This document shows, piece by piece, positions 38,731-49,683 of a DNA stretch of 64,000 bases (position 1 is the first letter of the stretch; each line of letters starts with the position of its first letter). Location of the stretch: the NCBI RefSeq assembly GCF_025766255.1, contig NW_026516672.1, forward strand, positions 558,001 to 622,000, given 5' to 3'. Position numbers and translations under genes: made by a program. The stretch comes from Zychaea mexicana. Lineage: Eukaryota > Mucoromycota > Mucoromycetes > Mucorales > Lichtheimiaceae. The notes beneath the pieces were generated by a model. The model saw only the letters and a program-made list of their open reading frames with translations. It was not told where the DNA came from and did not search any database.

Positions 38731-41141
38731 TTATGGACGATAATCAAAGTGGAGGTCTTCAACATCTGTCAAATCAACGGCTTCTCTGTTTTCGGGAGAT
38801 GGGGGTACCTGGCCTCCTTCCTTGAGTTTTTGTCTGCGTCTATTTTCAGCAGCAAGCGACCGACGCACATACACAAATAAGGCTGCTGCTAACACGTCTG
38901 CGACCTATTGAATTTTTAGAAATAAGAAATGAGGTGAGCGATTTAAGCAATCTACTAATACTATGCTGGTTATATACACGAACCATATATCCGATCATTC
39001 CACCGGTGTATCTTGGAGCTGTATTGATTTGAAGGGTAAGATATGTTTTGAAGAGAAGTAAGTAGTATCATGTTTTACTTCGTGTGCGTGGTAGAGGTTT
39101 TTCTTACCTTGAGTTTCAACCATCATCAAAGGACCCACAAAATTGCCAATACTACGATTCGATAGAAGGACTTTAACATAAGAAATCTACGGTATTTCAT
39201 TTTCCAATAGTCTTTTTACCAATAGGCCACCAAATTACCACCGGTGTAAAAGATCTTTTTGGTATAGCCGGTAACATTGTTCGAGATCATCGTTTGGAGC
39301 AGCGTGTAAGGAGGTGATGTGGCGGAGAGAAAGATACCAACGAGCATAGCACCACCTGTTGGAATCACTGTAAGGAAAAGAGCACCAAAGAAAGATACTA
39401 TGCTCATGAGAGCTCCAACATAGCCATTCTCGTTGAAGCGGCGACTAAGGGTTACGGACATAACCAAAAGAAGAATTGTACTAAAGCCCTTCGGAATGTT
39501 AAGCAAAATCGACTCGAGGTTCTACGGTAGTATGCAGCGGTTTAGTGATGGTGGTGGTTGTTAATATATATGTGAGCGTAACTATGCACATAGTTAGTAG
39601 CAAAAGTAATATGAAAAAGAATGTTCTAACCGTGAATCCCATGCTTTTAATAATTTGAGATGAAAAAATCGTAACGCATCCATTCTGCAGGTTGAGAAGG
39701 AATGAAATCGTGATATAGCAGTAAAATCTTGGTTCGCGTAAAGCTTCAAAAATGTGCTCACGCTTAATAACCTTGTTCTGTACCACAGTATTATCCCGTG
39801 TGCGATCGTCCACAATCTTCTCTTCTTCGATAGTGAGCTTGTACCAACGAGATTTCGCTCGATCGGGCAAAAGAAAGAAATAGACAAAGCCCAAGGCCGA
39901 TGTGATAACACCCCAGATAAGCACTTTCGATACAAAAGACAAAGTAAATAGTGATGCCCACACATTATACATACATGCAGCTACTTACTACACCATTGCC
40001 AAGCACTGAGTCCATGTAAACCATCCATATGACCCATTCCGAATCTACCATAATAGTAAATTAATATTTCAATCACATCGTGTCATTATAAGCGACCACT
40101 TTTTGACTATCAAGCTTCAACTAGATCTATTTAAGAAAGGTCACTGACCCAATCAAGCCGCCAAAGCTAGTCGCAACAGAGTTACAGATAAACATGGTCC
40201 CAAACCATACAACCTGTTCGCTTCGTCGATAAATGGTGCTGATGAGCAAAAAAATTGCTATATGATGTAATAATAAGAGGTTATCAGAATACACACGTAT
40301 ACTTTTCAATTCATTGTTGCTTTTCTACATACACGGATACGTCGAAGCTTCCCAAAATCCGAGAAGGAAACGCAAACCAGCCAGTTGGGCAAAGTTATTG
40401 GCTTCAGCCATACATGCTAAGCAAGCACCCCACACGACAAGGATGGAGCCAAGGTATTTGGATATTGGTAGTCGCTGAAGAAAATATTGGTTCGGAATCT
40501 AGCAAAAGAAGAGGTTCGTTTAAAGATGCTTTGAATTTTCACTACCATATCAGTTTGTAGTAATTACACTACCTGAAAAGCAAGATAGCTGACAAAATTT
40601 ATGTTGAGTTGATGTTAGTTTTAGATTTCAAGGGTACTTAAGGAGACAAGCATAATTGTAGAGAAAATCACTTACCCAACATAAAAGATACTACCAAGCC
40701 AACTAAATTCTGTGCCAGTGATTCCTATAATTATAACCCGTCATTGTCACCGTTACGATACATTTCAAACAAAAAACCACTTCTTCTTCCAGTGGTTACT
40801 AACTGGTATCCTCGTATAACCCAAGAACGGCTGAGAAGTTCAATGTGCTCTTATCGATAAACTACATGATACAAATTCTGTGGTATTTAGTTATACATAA
40901 CTCTTCGCATCATCAGTATTATTGTCATGCTCAAGTTGACAATGCTGATTACCTGGATAAACAGAATCGCACATATAAACGGAACGGTAGCAAAATTGAT
41001 TTTTCTAACCAATTTCTTCTCTTCCGGGGAATATACGAACTTGTTGCTTGCACTTTTTTCACCTGATTCAATATTCGATGATACTTTTTCGAGATCAACA
41101 GCATCGCTCACTTCAACAGTGGTTTTCTCCTCTTTCCCCAT
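38731..41141 (-). CDS. MFS transporter, Dal5/allantoate permease family, paralogue 4
   Basis: Twelve minus-strand exons: 40953-41141, 40804-40861, 40676-40724, 40573-40588 (16 nt), 40333-40498, 40149-40257, 39989-40044, 39631-39923, 39220-39521, 39108-39151, 38984-39018, 38731-38904. They join in frame to 496 residues. The protein starts MGKEEKTTVEVSDAVDLEK and shows YSPEEKKLVRKINF, FIDKSTLNFSAVLGLYED, FSWLGSIFYVGYLAFQ and IPNQYFLQRLPISKYLG. Later blocks are LRFLLGFWEASTYP, DDRTRDNTVVQNKVI, VTGYTKKIFYTGGN and the tail VDLTDVEDLHFDYRP. The exons of 293 and 302 nt have the same sizes as in paralogue 2, its closest relative here. TATAAATA lies about 115-120 bases upstream of the ATG. The C-terminal exons are small and easy to miss. 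Confidence 0.9.
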
Positions 41142-43354
41142 GAAAAGCAATTTCTGAAAATAGTTTTTTTTATGGAAGTGTTAAGTAGAAAGAAAATAGG
41201 AAAAAGAAAACGAAGACTAAAGAAGTAGTTGCTCTGGGAAAAATGATCTTTTTGATATTTATATCAGTGCAGAACTAATGTTCAGCAGTAATGGGCCACT
41301 ACTGTACTTGGATGCTGCTATCTGCTCTTTTGTCGACACTATCAGTGTGTGCAATGACGCAGGAATGTAAGTATGTGTGTGTCCCTGTGCTGGGCAGCCC
41401 CATCACTTTGTATTCCACCAAAATTACCCACCTACTTATTCACATCTCTGGTATCATCAAACTCTAATATTTATATTATTCTCACTGTTAGCATCATATA
41501 TCTATAGGCCATGACAAAGCTCCTGCATGCAATCAGCACAGTATCACTTGAAATTGAGCTAAGAAATGCTTGTTTGAGGGAGTCTGTATTATTTGGGACT
41601 ACTGACAGCTTATTCTAGGATAACGTTTTTGTTCGTCTGAAAAGGAGAAAAGATAACAGAATAATGTCGGATCAATTGCTGTGAAAATTCTTGTGTTACT
41701 ATGGATGCTGTAGCCATGACTTCGGCCGGTGCTGTGTTTCACACGACTTCATAATAGGAAGCGGCCCTGTCCGAAAAACCCCATTGCCGTCCATTGGTTG
41801 TAAGTTTTAGCTTGAGCGAACCACTTTGCTTAAGAACAATTTCTCCGTCGCCTCGGTGTATAATGGACCTACTCCATTGTCAACGACAGGATAAGATAGA
41901 TATGAGTGAAACAGCAGATGACCACTATTTAGATTTTGTCTGTTCCCGCCTACACTACACACTCTGCCATTTTAAGTAATACAGATTTGTATTTTATGTT
42001 GCGTTGATACGTAACTGGCAATATTATTGATAAGCTGTAAAACACCATCGTGCTTGGCCTCTTTCTTTCATTATGAGCGCCATAAAACAGTAAGGTATAT
42101 AGGACCATGTACACTTGTCCTGACCGGATCTATTGTCATTTGAGGTTAGAACGCTTGAAATTTAATTTTATATATCATATCGTTAATCTCCTATATACAC
42201 TATGGCATGAAGTATATACGACTTTAAGAAAGCAAGCTTCACCGCTGCTTTAATTGTATCGATGTTATCATCAACTAGACAACTTCTATATGCTCTGCAA
42301 GCTCATTGCTTACATCTTTTTGCCCAAAAAGAATCGTCTTTCGCTACGAAACTCCAAAAATACTAATAATAATAATGGAGGAGCGCGTTATGCAAATTGA
42401 ACGACTTGTTGTGGTTTCGAAAAATCTGGTGATCCTATATTTTTTCTACAGCTTTGGTAGCGCCTAGTCCTTTAGTTTTTCTGTGATAAGGACTTCGGTT
42501 TTTTTTTGATTTTGCAATGATTGCGATATCACAATCCTCGGAGGTGCAACTTTATACCAGTAGCCACGGTAGAAAACCGAGAGCCATATGTCTGTGTCAT
42601 TAAACAAAAAAAGTGCTTTTCTCAAATGACAGGGACTTGCTTATACGATAAAATTCGTTCAACGTTACATAGCGTATAGTACGCTAGTATAGTATCTTTT
42701 CTTTTTATTACCCAGTATGAATTTATGGGATTGCGTACAACTACAGGTTCTACATGCTGGCGTTCTCGTGTAATTGTTGCACTATGTACTTATCCGACTG
42801 CTGGTGACAAAGACCGTCTCTGGAATAAATGAGAAGGGGAAAATCACACGCCCTGTAAGAATGGTCCTATTAAAGCGTTTTATCATGTATGGTGTAAATT
42901 GAAGCCATTAAAAATTATAGATAAGAATGATATAAAATACCGGTGTTACTGAACGCGATATAGAGGTTGTATGCTAAGAAAGATAATGTTGCTGAAGTTC
43001 ATGTTTACAAAATATCAACATCCACCTGCCCCGCTTCGCTCGGATGAATGAGCCCCTCCGCTTCGCTCCGTGTCATTCAACGAAAACGCGTCGCAAGGGG
43101 GTTCCCCCCTTGACCCCCAAACGCCCCTGTGGAGCGAGAATGGATCAATGTTTTGGTATTAAATGCTTATTGTCTGTTTTCAAAAAACAAAAGCAAGATC
43201 ATTGTGCAGTGAGAAGTAATCTATCATAGAAAGTCGTCAAAGTTGGATACTTAACTATCTCCAGCTTAAATGCAACGCGAAACTAAGTGTAGAAAAAGAT
43301 AATGTATGTAGTGATATTTATTAGAAGGTAAAAAAGAATAGGCGATAAAAAGTA
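41142..43354. other. gene-poor spacer before the Helitron remnant
   Basis: 2.2 kb without a supported gene. The left end holds the transporter-4 promoter. The right 330 bases contain a GC-rich repeat with a hairpin (43031-43112), annotated separately. Confidence 0.5.
43031..43112. repeat. GC-rich direct repeat plus perfect hairpin, possibly Helitron-derived
   Basis: CCGCTTCGCTC occurs at 43031-43041 and again at 43058-43068. A perfect 8-bp stem CAAGGGGG/CCCCCTTG with a 3-nt loop follows at 43094-43112. GC content is far above the surrounding DNA. It lies downstream (in minus orientation) of the helicase remnant, where a Helitron 3' end would be, but I do not see the expected CTRR end right after the hairpin. 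Confidence 0.5.
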
Positions 43355-44240
43355 TTAGAGAAGGACTTCATGGAAAACAACATTTCGGGTGTTTTGGCCT
43401 TGCTGACCCGCGATACTTGAGTTCTCAGGATCTAGCATGATTCTGATGGAAGAAGGGGTGTGGACGCGCGACATGGCTACATAAAGTAGACCGTGGTGTT
43501 TGAAAGGAGGTTCAGGTAAGTAGAGGCCAACAGTGTTAAAAGTTTGTCTCTGTGCCTTATTGATGTTCATTGCAAATGCCAGGCGAACAGGGAATTGGGT
43601 GCGTTTGAAGAGAATGGGAGAGCGTCTTTGTGATGGTGTTAAAGTTATGCGAGGGATCAAGACGATGTTGCCAGCATGAGTTCCAGTGGCTATCTCAGCT
43701 TCAAGTCCATATCGTTGGAGAGAGCGTACAATCAGCCGTGTCTTATTTCAGAGTCCACTATGGGTGTGCAAGTTCCGCTTGGCACCAACAGCTCAGCACC
43801 ATCAACAATGCAAAGTAAATATTGCATAGACTGGCCAAGCTCGTTTGCATCATCGGTATTGGCAGCCTGTTGGACGCGCATGTTGGTATCAAGGTGGTGG
43901 ATGATGACGCTGGGCCAAATGGATGAACGATTTAGACACTGCTGTACGATTTGCGAGCGAAATGCATTTGGTATCACAGGAAGGACCTATCACCAGTTTT
44001 GATGTAGATACTTTAACGTAAGTATTACCGCTCACTAACAAAAGAATGCAAAGTAGAGGAGAGTATTCAATGTTGAGTACCTGGCAAAAGTCAACACCAA
44101 GGACCATAGTTTTTCCACCAAATGGAACATCGGCAAGCGCGGGATCGTCGTGTCTCATGAGATCTTGGGTACTCCTGTATACGTTGATACTTGTATCGGT
44201 ACTTGTATTCAGCGTGTTTAAAGCGATGGCACTTCTCGGA
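43355..44240 (-). pseudogene. decayed PIF1-type helicase, Helitron remnant
   Basis: Minus-strand pieces match the helicase half of Helitron proteins. DDPALADVPFGGKTMVLG-DFCQVL leads, after an intron of about 90 nt, to VLPVIPNAFRSQIVQQCL and HLDTNMRV. After a gap comes RLIVRSLQRYGLEAEIATG, then QFPVRLAFAMNINKAQRQTF and HGLLYVAMSRVHTPSSIRI, motifs V-VI of PIF1. The middle block between EIRHG and RLIVRSL is missing and the frame changes there, so the gene carries an internal deletion. The N-terminal Rep nuclease and Walker A region are absent. It is a dead 3' fragment. Helitrons move by rolling-circle replication. Confidence 0.82.
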
Positions 44241-44407
44241 TGATGAAGGATTTGAAGTGAGCTTCACATCGTGCTAATGACGGTTATTCCCTTGAGTCTT
44301 TCCTCGATGCGATACTCGTCTACTCACATAGTCATACATTCATGTAGATTTTCTGATCTGGAGGAGCCACACATTTCGGCGCGTCATAAACGTGAGAGAG
44401 CAATCTG

Positions 44408-44457
44408 ATTGGATAGATTGAACTGGCTCAAATGCCGTGTTCATTACTACTATATAA
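44408..44457 (+). promoter_or_regulatory. inverted CCAAT and TATA box before the repeated-unit transcript
   Basis: ATTGG (inverted CCAAT) at 44408-44412 and TATATAA at 44451-44457, about 40 bases apart, followed by a short frame MGLFCLLVNFSKPK that stops after about 26 codons. The arrangement looks like an RNA polymerase II core promoter. Confidence 0.45.
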
Positions 44458-44479
44458 CCGTGCGGCCGCAGCAATCATG

Positions 44480-46490
44480 GGGCTCTTCTGCCTCCTCGTC
44501 AACTTTTCTAAACCAAAGCTATTCAACGCGAGTATCATTGGAACGGATTAGAGGATCGAAGAGTGAATGGTTATAATTGTGAGTGAGAAGAGCGTATGAA
44601 ACCGGTTGTGAGTATCTCAAAATCCGTTTATCTCACTTTCTTTCATTTTGACACAAACCTTCTTCTCGTCTTAACCTGGTCCATCTCCCCCTCACGTTGG
44701 CTCTCAAAGCGCAGATGCAAGAGTAAGTACAGTACAATATGGAAAGTGTGAAGTGTACTCTGAGGTTTTGCATGTGGATGTGATATACGAAAGAAGATAT
44801 GAATTTCGACGTGTCTAAAGAAGTGTGTGTACAGCATACAGTCGCTAATGTTATCCTCCTTTCTTCTCTGCTACTACTGTAGGATTCTGATTTTTTGAAA
44901 TGGTTGGTTCGTTTTGTTTTTGCACCCCACCCTTAAGCACACGCAACAACTGTAAGTACGGTAGGGAATGAAATGTGAGCATGGGCTGGAGAGAAGTCGA
45001 GTGTCTGTTGGGGGTGCTGATGCCATGACGTGTCAAAAGTAGCTGCATTTTTGGAACAGTCTGCTTATGGTCATTCTTTCGCTTTATGCTGGTTGGGTTA
45101 ATTGTGTCCTGCGGACAAATAACAGATAGTAAGTATAAGCAAAAGGGGACTTGAACATTGGTATGATAGGTGAGTAGGATGACATGGGTGTTGGGGATGA
45201 CGCGTCAAAGGTGTGCAGTGTGTACAGCAGCGTGACGGGAAAGGGCTCCTGACCATGACGTATGCAATATGGCAGTCTCTCAAAAAAGTTTTCTTTCTCT
45301 CCTCCCCTTTCTTCTCTTATTCTTTTTTCAGAATTGGTCATCCCCTTCTTGCTTTTCCTCTCTCTAACTCAAGGCTCTCTTCCTCCAAGCCAAGGATGTC
45401 ATAATAGTAAGTATCGCTGTGCTTGTGTTTGTCTTTGCGTGTTTGAAGAACCAGGAAGATGTCTGCCGTGACATGTCAAAAAGTGTATGCAGCTGCTCAT
45501 AGATGTTTTCGTTTTTCTAATAGAGGATGGCTCTGCGGTGATCTGTTTGAACTTGGATTGGCTTAGACCCCATCTCTCTCTGTCTATAACTTTGCTGTGA
45601 AACGACAAAACAAATGTAAGTCAGCTTGGGATGGAGGAGGATGGTAATGCCGTGTCAAAAAATAAAGATAGCACAGTGGGTGCAGCCCTCTAATAATCTT
45701 TTTTTTATCCAGCTAGAAGAAGTGTTTCTGTTCTGGCTGTGATTCTCTGCTCTACACTGGCTGGGTGTTCGGTTATCCTGTGTCTCATCGTAGAAGTATG
45801 GGTAAGTATAGCACGATAGAATCTTGTGTGTGTGGTTTGACAGTTTCCCATTAACTATTCGTCTCTTTTGTTTCTCGGAATGGCGGTAGTGCACAGACAC
45901 CTCCAAGCTGGTCAAGATTGATGCTCCACTGTCATCCCGCTCCTAGAAGCCGACCTGTCAAGTAGTCTATCGGCAGTGGTCAAGATCTATCCATCCATCT
46001 GGACGGTGGCGTGTGCTTTTTGCTTTGACTTGGACCTGAGGAAGTACTTAAAAGCCTCATCTTCTTCTTTGCGTTCTTTATATAATTTATCCCCCTTCCC
46101 CTCCTCCCCTTGCTCTGACCCAGGAAGTCGTTAAAAGCGTCTATTGCGTATTTCATATAGTTTATCCCCCTCCCCTCCCGTCCCCCTTTGCTTTTCTCTC
46201 GCAGTTCCTAGTAGCCTCTGTCTCGACCCATCTTCGGATGTTGCATCGTTTCACGCGAACGGCTGTTTTTTTACTCAGGCAGCCTCCGGGCGTAAGTCCT
46301 GCTTCATTTTCAAATTCCCCGAGCCCACGGGTAAAAAGTGCGGCCGAGGTCCCCCATGAATTTGGGGAATGCTTTGCGTAAGTATTTACTTTCTCTTTTT
46401 CTGTCTGTGAATTTACATGGATGAGAGTTTCCTTTTTTGGATTTTTCAGCTAACTTTTAAAGATTTTAATAATAAAGAAGATGATACTGT
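44480..46490 (+). ncRNA. putative spliced non-coding transcript made of repeated exon/intron units
   Basis: Strong donors of the form GTAAGT(A/C) occur at 44723, 44952, 45129, 45407, 45616, 45802 and 46375. Each is followed by a matching acceptor. Implied exons are 44883-44951 (69 nt), 45060-45128 (69), 45332-45406 (75), 45524-45615 (92) and 45713-45801 (89), then 45890 onward and a last exon near 46465 with AATAAA. At least two of these exons have stops in all three frames, so the product is unlikely to be a protein. Most introns carry a palindrome TGAC-NN-GTCA followed by AAAA (45026, 45198, 45469; degenerate at 44807 and 45648). Exons at 45060 and 45713 resemble each other (GCTGGyTGGGT core), suggesting unit duplication. 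A snoRNA host gene is one possibility, but I find no consistent C/D boxes. Exon limits are inferred. Confidence 0.45.
46036..46180 (+). repeat. imperfect tandem duplication of about 75-83 bp with TATA-like words
   Basis: GGAAGTACTTAAAAGC at 46040 recurs as GGAAGTCGTTAAAAGC at 46123. The following TATAATTTATCCCCCTTCCC at 46081 recurs as ATATAGTTTATCCCCC around 46157. Both copies carry a TATA-like word and a C-rich tract. It lies inside the repeated-unit transcript, near its 3' end. Confidence 0.55.
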
Positions 46491-46633
46491 AAAATAATGC
46501 AAACTGCCCAAGTTAATACCATCATTTTACGCAGTGTATGGCACAGGTTGTTCGTTTGTAATCCCAATTTTTATTGATGGTAAATCGAAGGATACAAAGG
46601 TACTGTTCCCAAAGATGCAAAGTTTTGATATCA

Positions 46634-48658
46634 TTAGTACGTATAAACAAATGCCAAATCCTCTTTATCAGTAAGATCCAATTCGTCTCTGTCGTTTGGC
46701 GGCGCAAGTGGAATCCTTCCTCCACTCTTCAACTGCTGCCGACGTTGATTCTCTCGTTTGTGCCACCAATAAACGTAAATGAAAAGAGTAATTGCGATTG
46801 CATCTGCGATCATATATCCGACCATACCACTCGTGTAAAATGGCGCTTCATTTTCTCTCATGAATAATGGGCCAACAAAGTTGCCTATACATATGGCTAC
46901 GTAAATACACGCGTTGTAAAACGTTTTTTTCGTATATCCGATAACGTTCTTGGCACATGACGATTGCATCAGGACATACGCTGGCAGCATAGTAGATAGG
47001 TAGACTCCCAAAAGACGAATATTGCCATTATGGACGGTGGCCAGGATCAATGCTCCGATAAAAAAGACACCCACCATGCCCGCACCAACGCGACATGTGT
47101 CATTGTATCGCTGACTGATATACCCAGCTATGACCATGAGGATAATGGCGCTCACGCCTCTAGGCACGTTTAAGATGACAGAATCGAGTTTCTAGAGCAA
47201 GTATTATCACGCGAAATTTAAAGGTTTAGCTCTTTTGGATTATTGCCTGTTGGGAATGACGTCAGTTCTATTAACAAACAATAGCAACAGTAACATACCG
47301 AAAATCCGGAATCGCGGAAAATCTGGGAACTGTACAAGGAAACGCAGCCATTCTGTAAGCATAGCAGCAGCGCGATAGAACAATAGCAGTACAATCTAGT
47401 TTCTTTGACTGACTCCACGACATGCGATAACTTGAACAGTTTGTCACGAACCATGCCTGTGTCACAAACACGTTCCTTGACGATCTCCTTTTCAGTAGGC
47501 GTCAAACGGAACCAGCGCGACTCCTTTTGATCCGGCAAAAATATGAATACGCAGACACCGATGAAGACCGTGACGATTCCCCAGATGATGAAGTTCCTAT
47601 GCAAAGTACAGTTTAGTTTTTGATATAAGCTGTTAGTCACCAGTAAATGAGACAACAATTTGTCACTATAATAGCGCCATCGTACCATTTCCATGCGCTT
47701 ACACCATGAAGGTTATCCATATATCCGAATCCGTAAATGATCAAATGACTAAATATAACGGCAACTTCGCTAGAGAGCTGCATTGCTGCAATGCAAATTG
47801 TTTGCTCCCTTCGCCGAAAATACAAGTTGATCACCAGTAGGATCGTTGGCGCACTCGTTGCTTCCAACAGTCCTAGCAAAAACCGAAGTCCAGCGAGCTC
47901 GGAGAAATTTTCTCCGAGTGACATGCACATCAGGACTACACCCCATAGCGCAACTATAGAATAATAGAAGAGAACAAAAGTGTTACTACATCATGTTGCT
48001 GCAGCATTACTCATATATGTAGTGCTCTCGACTTATATGACCGGCAAATCAATTTCTAACAACATACTTATCGTTCCAAAATATTTGGAAACCGGCAAAC
48101 ACTGGAGTAAGTAAGTGTTGGGAAACTATTATCCCAATTAATGCGGTTAGGATGACACCAAATAATCGTACATGCAGCATGACACCTTTTACTAGTTTTT
48201 GTTATCATACATGCCTGAAAGACTAGAAATCCCACAAAGAACACCGAGCCGAGGAGACTAAACTGATCATGAGTGATCGAAGCATCTCTGTATATCCCCA
48301 TCACACCGGCAGAATTGAGTGTAAATTTGTCAGTGATCTAGGTGTACTACTACGATAAGTTTTTTTGCTATCATATGCGCAACAACAATCTTAAAATCAG
48401 AAATCTCTTGGGCCAAAGCAAGCATACTTGAACATATTGAACTGTACAAACGAGCGGCATGACTGCAAATATAATTTTTTTCAAAAGCTTTTTTTCTGCT
48501 GGCGTATACGCTCGTAATCTTCTCAGCGGTTCGGCGGCTGTTTCCATAGCTTCGGTTTCAAGTGGCTCATAAGAAGGTGGCAGCTTGCCACCTGTACTTG
48601 TTTGTTCTGGCTCTCTGATAGGTGACCTCGTCGAGGATTCGTTGCAGATGTCCTTCAT
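46634..48658 (-). CDS. MFS transporter, Dal5/allantoate permease family, paralogue 5
   Basis: Six minus-strand exons, 48428-48658, 48215-48337, 48068-48125, 47686-47953, 47299-47596 and 46634-47191, join in frame to 511 residues. Signatures are YTPAEKKLLKKIIFAVMP, ITDKFTLNSAGVMGIYRD, FSLLGSVFFVGFLVFQ, FPNTYLLQCLPVSKYFG and LRFLLGLLEATSAP. Next are YFRRREQ, VIGYTKKTFYNACIYV and the tail LDLTDKEDLAFVYTY. The intron after FLVFQ has a GC donor (CAG|GCATGT); its position equals the GT-AG intron in paralogues 2 and 4. The C-terminal third is one long exon, where paralogues 1 and 4 have several. It is the most divergent after paralogue 1 (ITDKFT for FIDKST). About 12 membrane helices. Confidence 0.9.
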
Positions 48659-49683
48659 GACTAGTGTGGGGAAACAGCAGCACGGACGATGAGGAAATAG
48701 TAAAGAGGAAGAAAAAAGAGAAAATGCTTGCGGAGAAGATAGGACAGCATGCATATGATATTTGACCAACGATCAATTTACCGTTCTTTTGATGCAGGAT
48801 TTACATATGCAATTCTTCATCAATCATACACTTTTTTGCAACGAACTCCACTACAACTGATTGGAACGAGGCGTTCCGGCTGTAGTGATGGATCATACGA
48901 ACAAAAGAAACATTATATACAACGATTCATATATAAGTACACCCGAACCAAGCTCACTATTACGATTCCAGAAATAATCATAGAGAATAAAGAGAGTTCT
49001 TAACGATAATATAAAATCTACATCTGTGCAGTATTGTTGTTTGGGAAAGCAACATAATAACAAACGTGCATTTATGCAATAACTTTTTGGGAAGAAGTGA
49101 TGGCAGCCTACGGATAATTGATACCCAATCTTCCTTAATTTTCTGCTTTTTTGATGTACATATTGCTGTGAAAACAAAATTTGCGATGCAAGCCACTATA
49201 TTTTTCACAAAGCAAAAGAGGCAATAGAACTCTGAAAAATGGACATTGCTATAGATGCTTCATTCCATGTAGCTTCAATAGTCGTTGTATATGCAAAATG
49301 AAGTTTCAATAAACGTTACTAAGAACAACGGAGCGGATAAGATTACCATACGGCATTCTTTCTAAAGTTAAAGGTGCGTTTGCTGAAATACAGGCAGATG
49401 TACCAGTAAAGAAAGTCGTAAAAAGTCCTTGGTTTTATATGAGGGAGACGGCCGTCCAAAGGAGTTATGCAAAAAAAGTTAAAATATTTCCTGTTACAGT
49501 AATAAAATTTATAAGAGCCATATATGTAGAAGAAGGAACAAGAACTTTGAAACTTTAACAGAGTTGTAATCGTGCTGGGCATCAAGTACTACAGTATAGG
49601 TAATATGAGATATATGAAAGAAGATGATAATAGCATGAATGATGCTTGTATTGCACGAAAGAGTAACTAACTAAACTACGACT
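48659..49683. other. intergenic, nothing recognised
   Basis: 1.0 kb AT-rich region between the transporter-5 start and the stop of the acidic secreted protein. It holds the transporter-5 promoter. Short frames here look like chance. Confidence 0.5.

Noticed and set aside
44723..45801. Introns as box C/D snoRNAs
   Set aside because: I looked for RTGATGA followed by CTGA in each intron; occasional CTGA occurs but no consistent C box or terminal stem.
44643..45915. Series of minus-strand frames of 60-86 codons over the unit array
   Set aside because: They are antisense to the pyrimidine tracts and donors; no conserved motif and each broken at the next unit.
46144..46359. 71-codon Cys-containing plus frame in the array's last large exon
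   Set aside because: No ATG start; could be part of a spliced frame, but upstream exons are closed in all frames.
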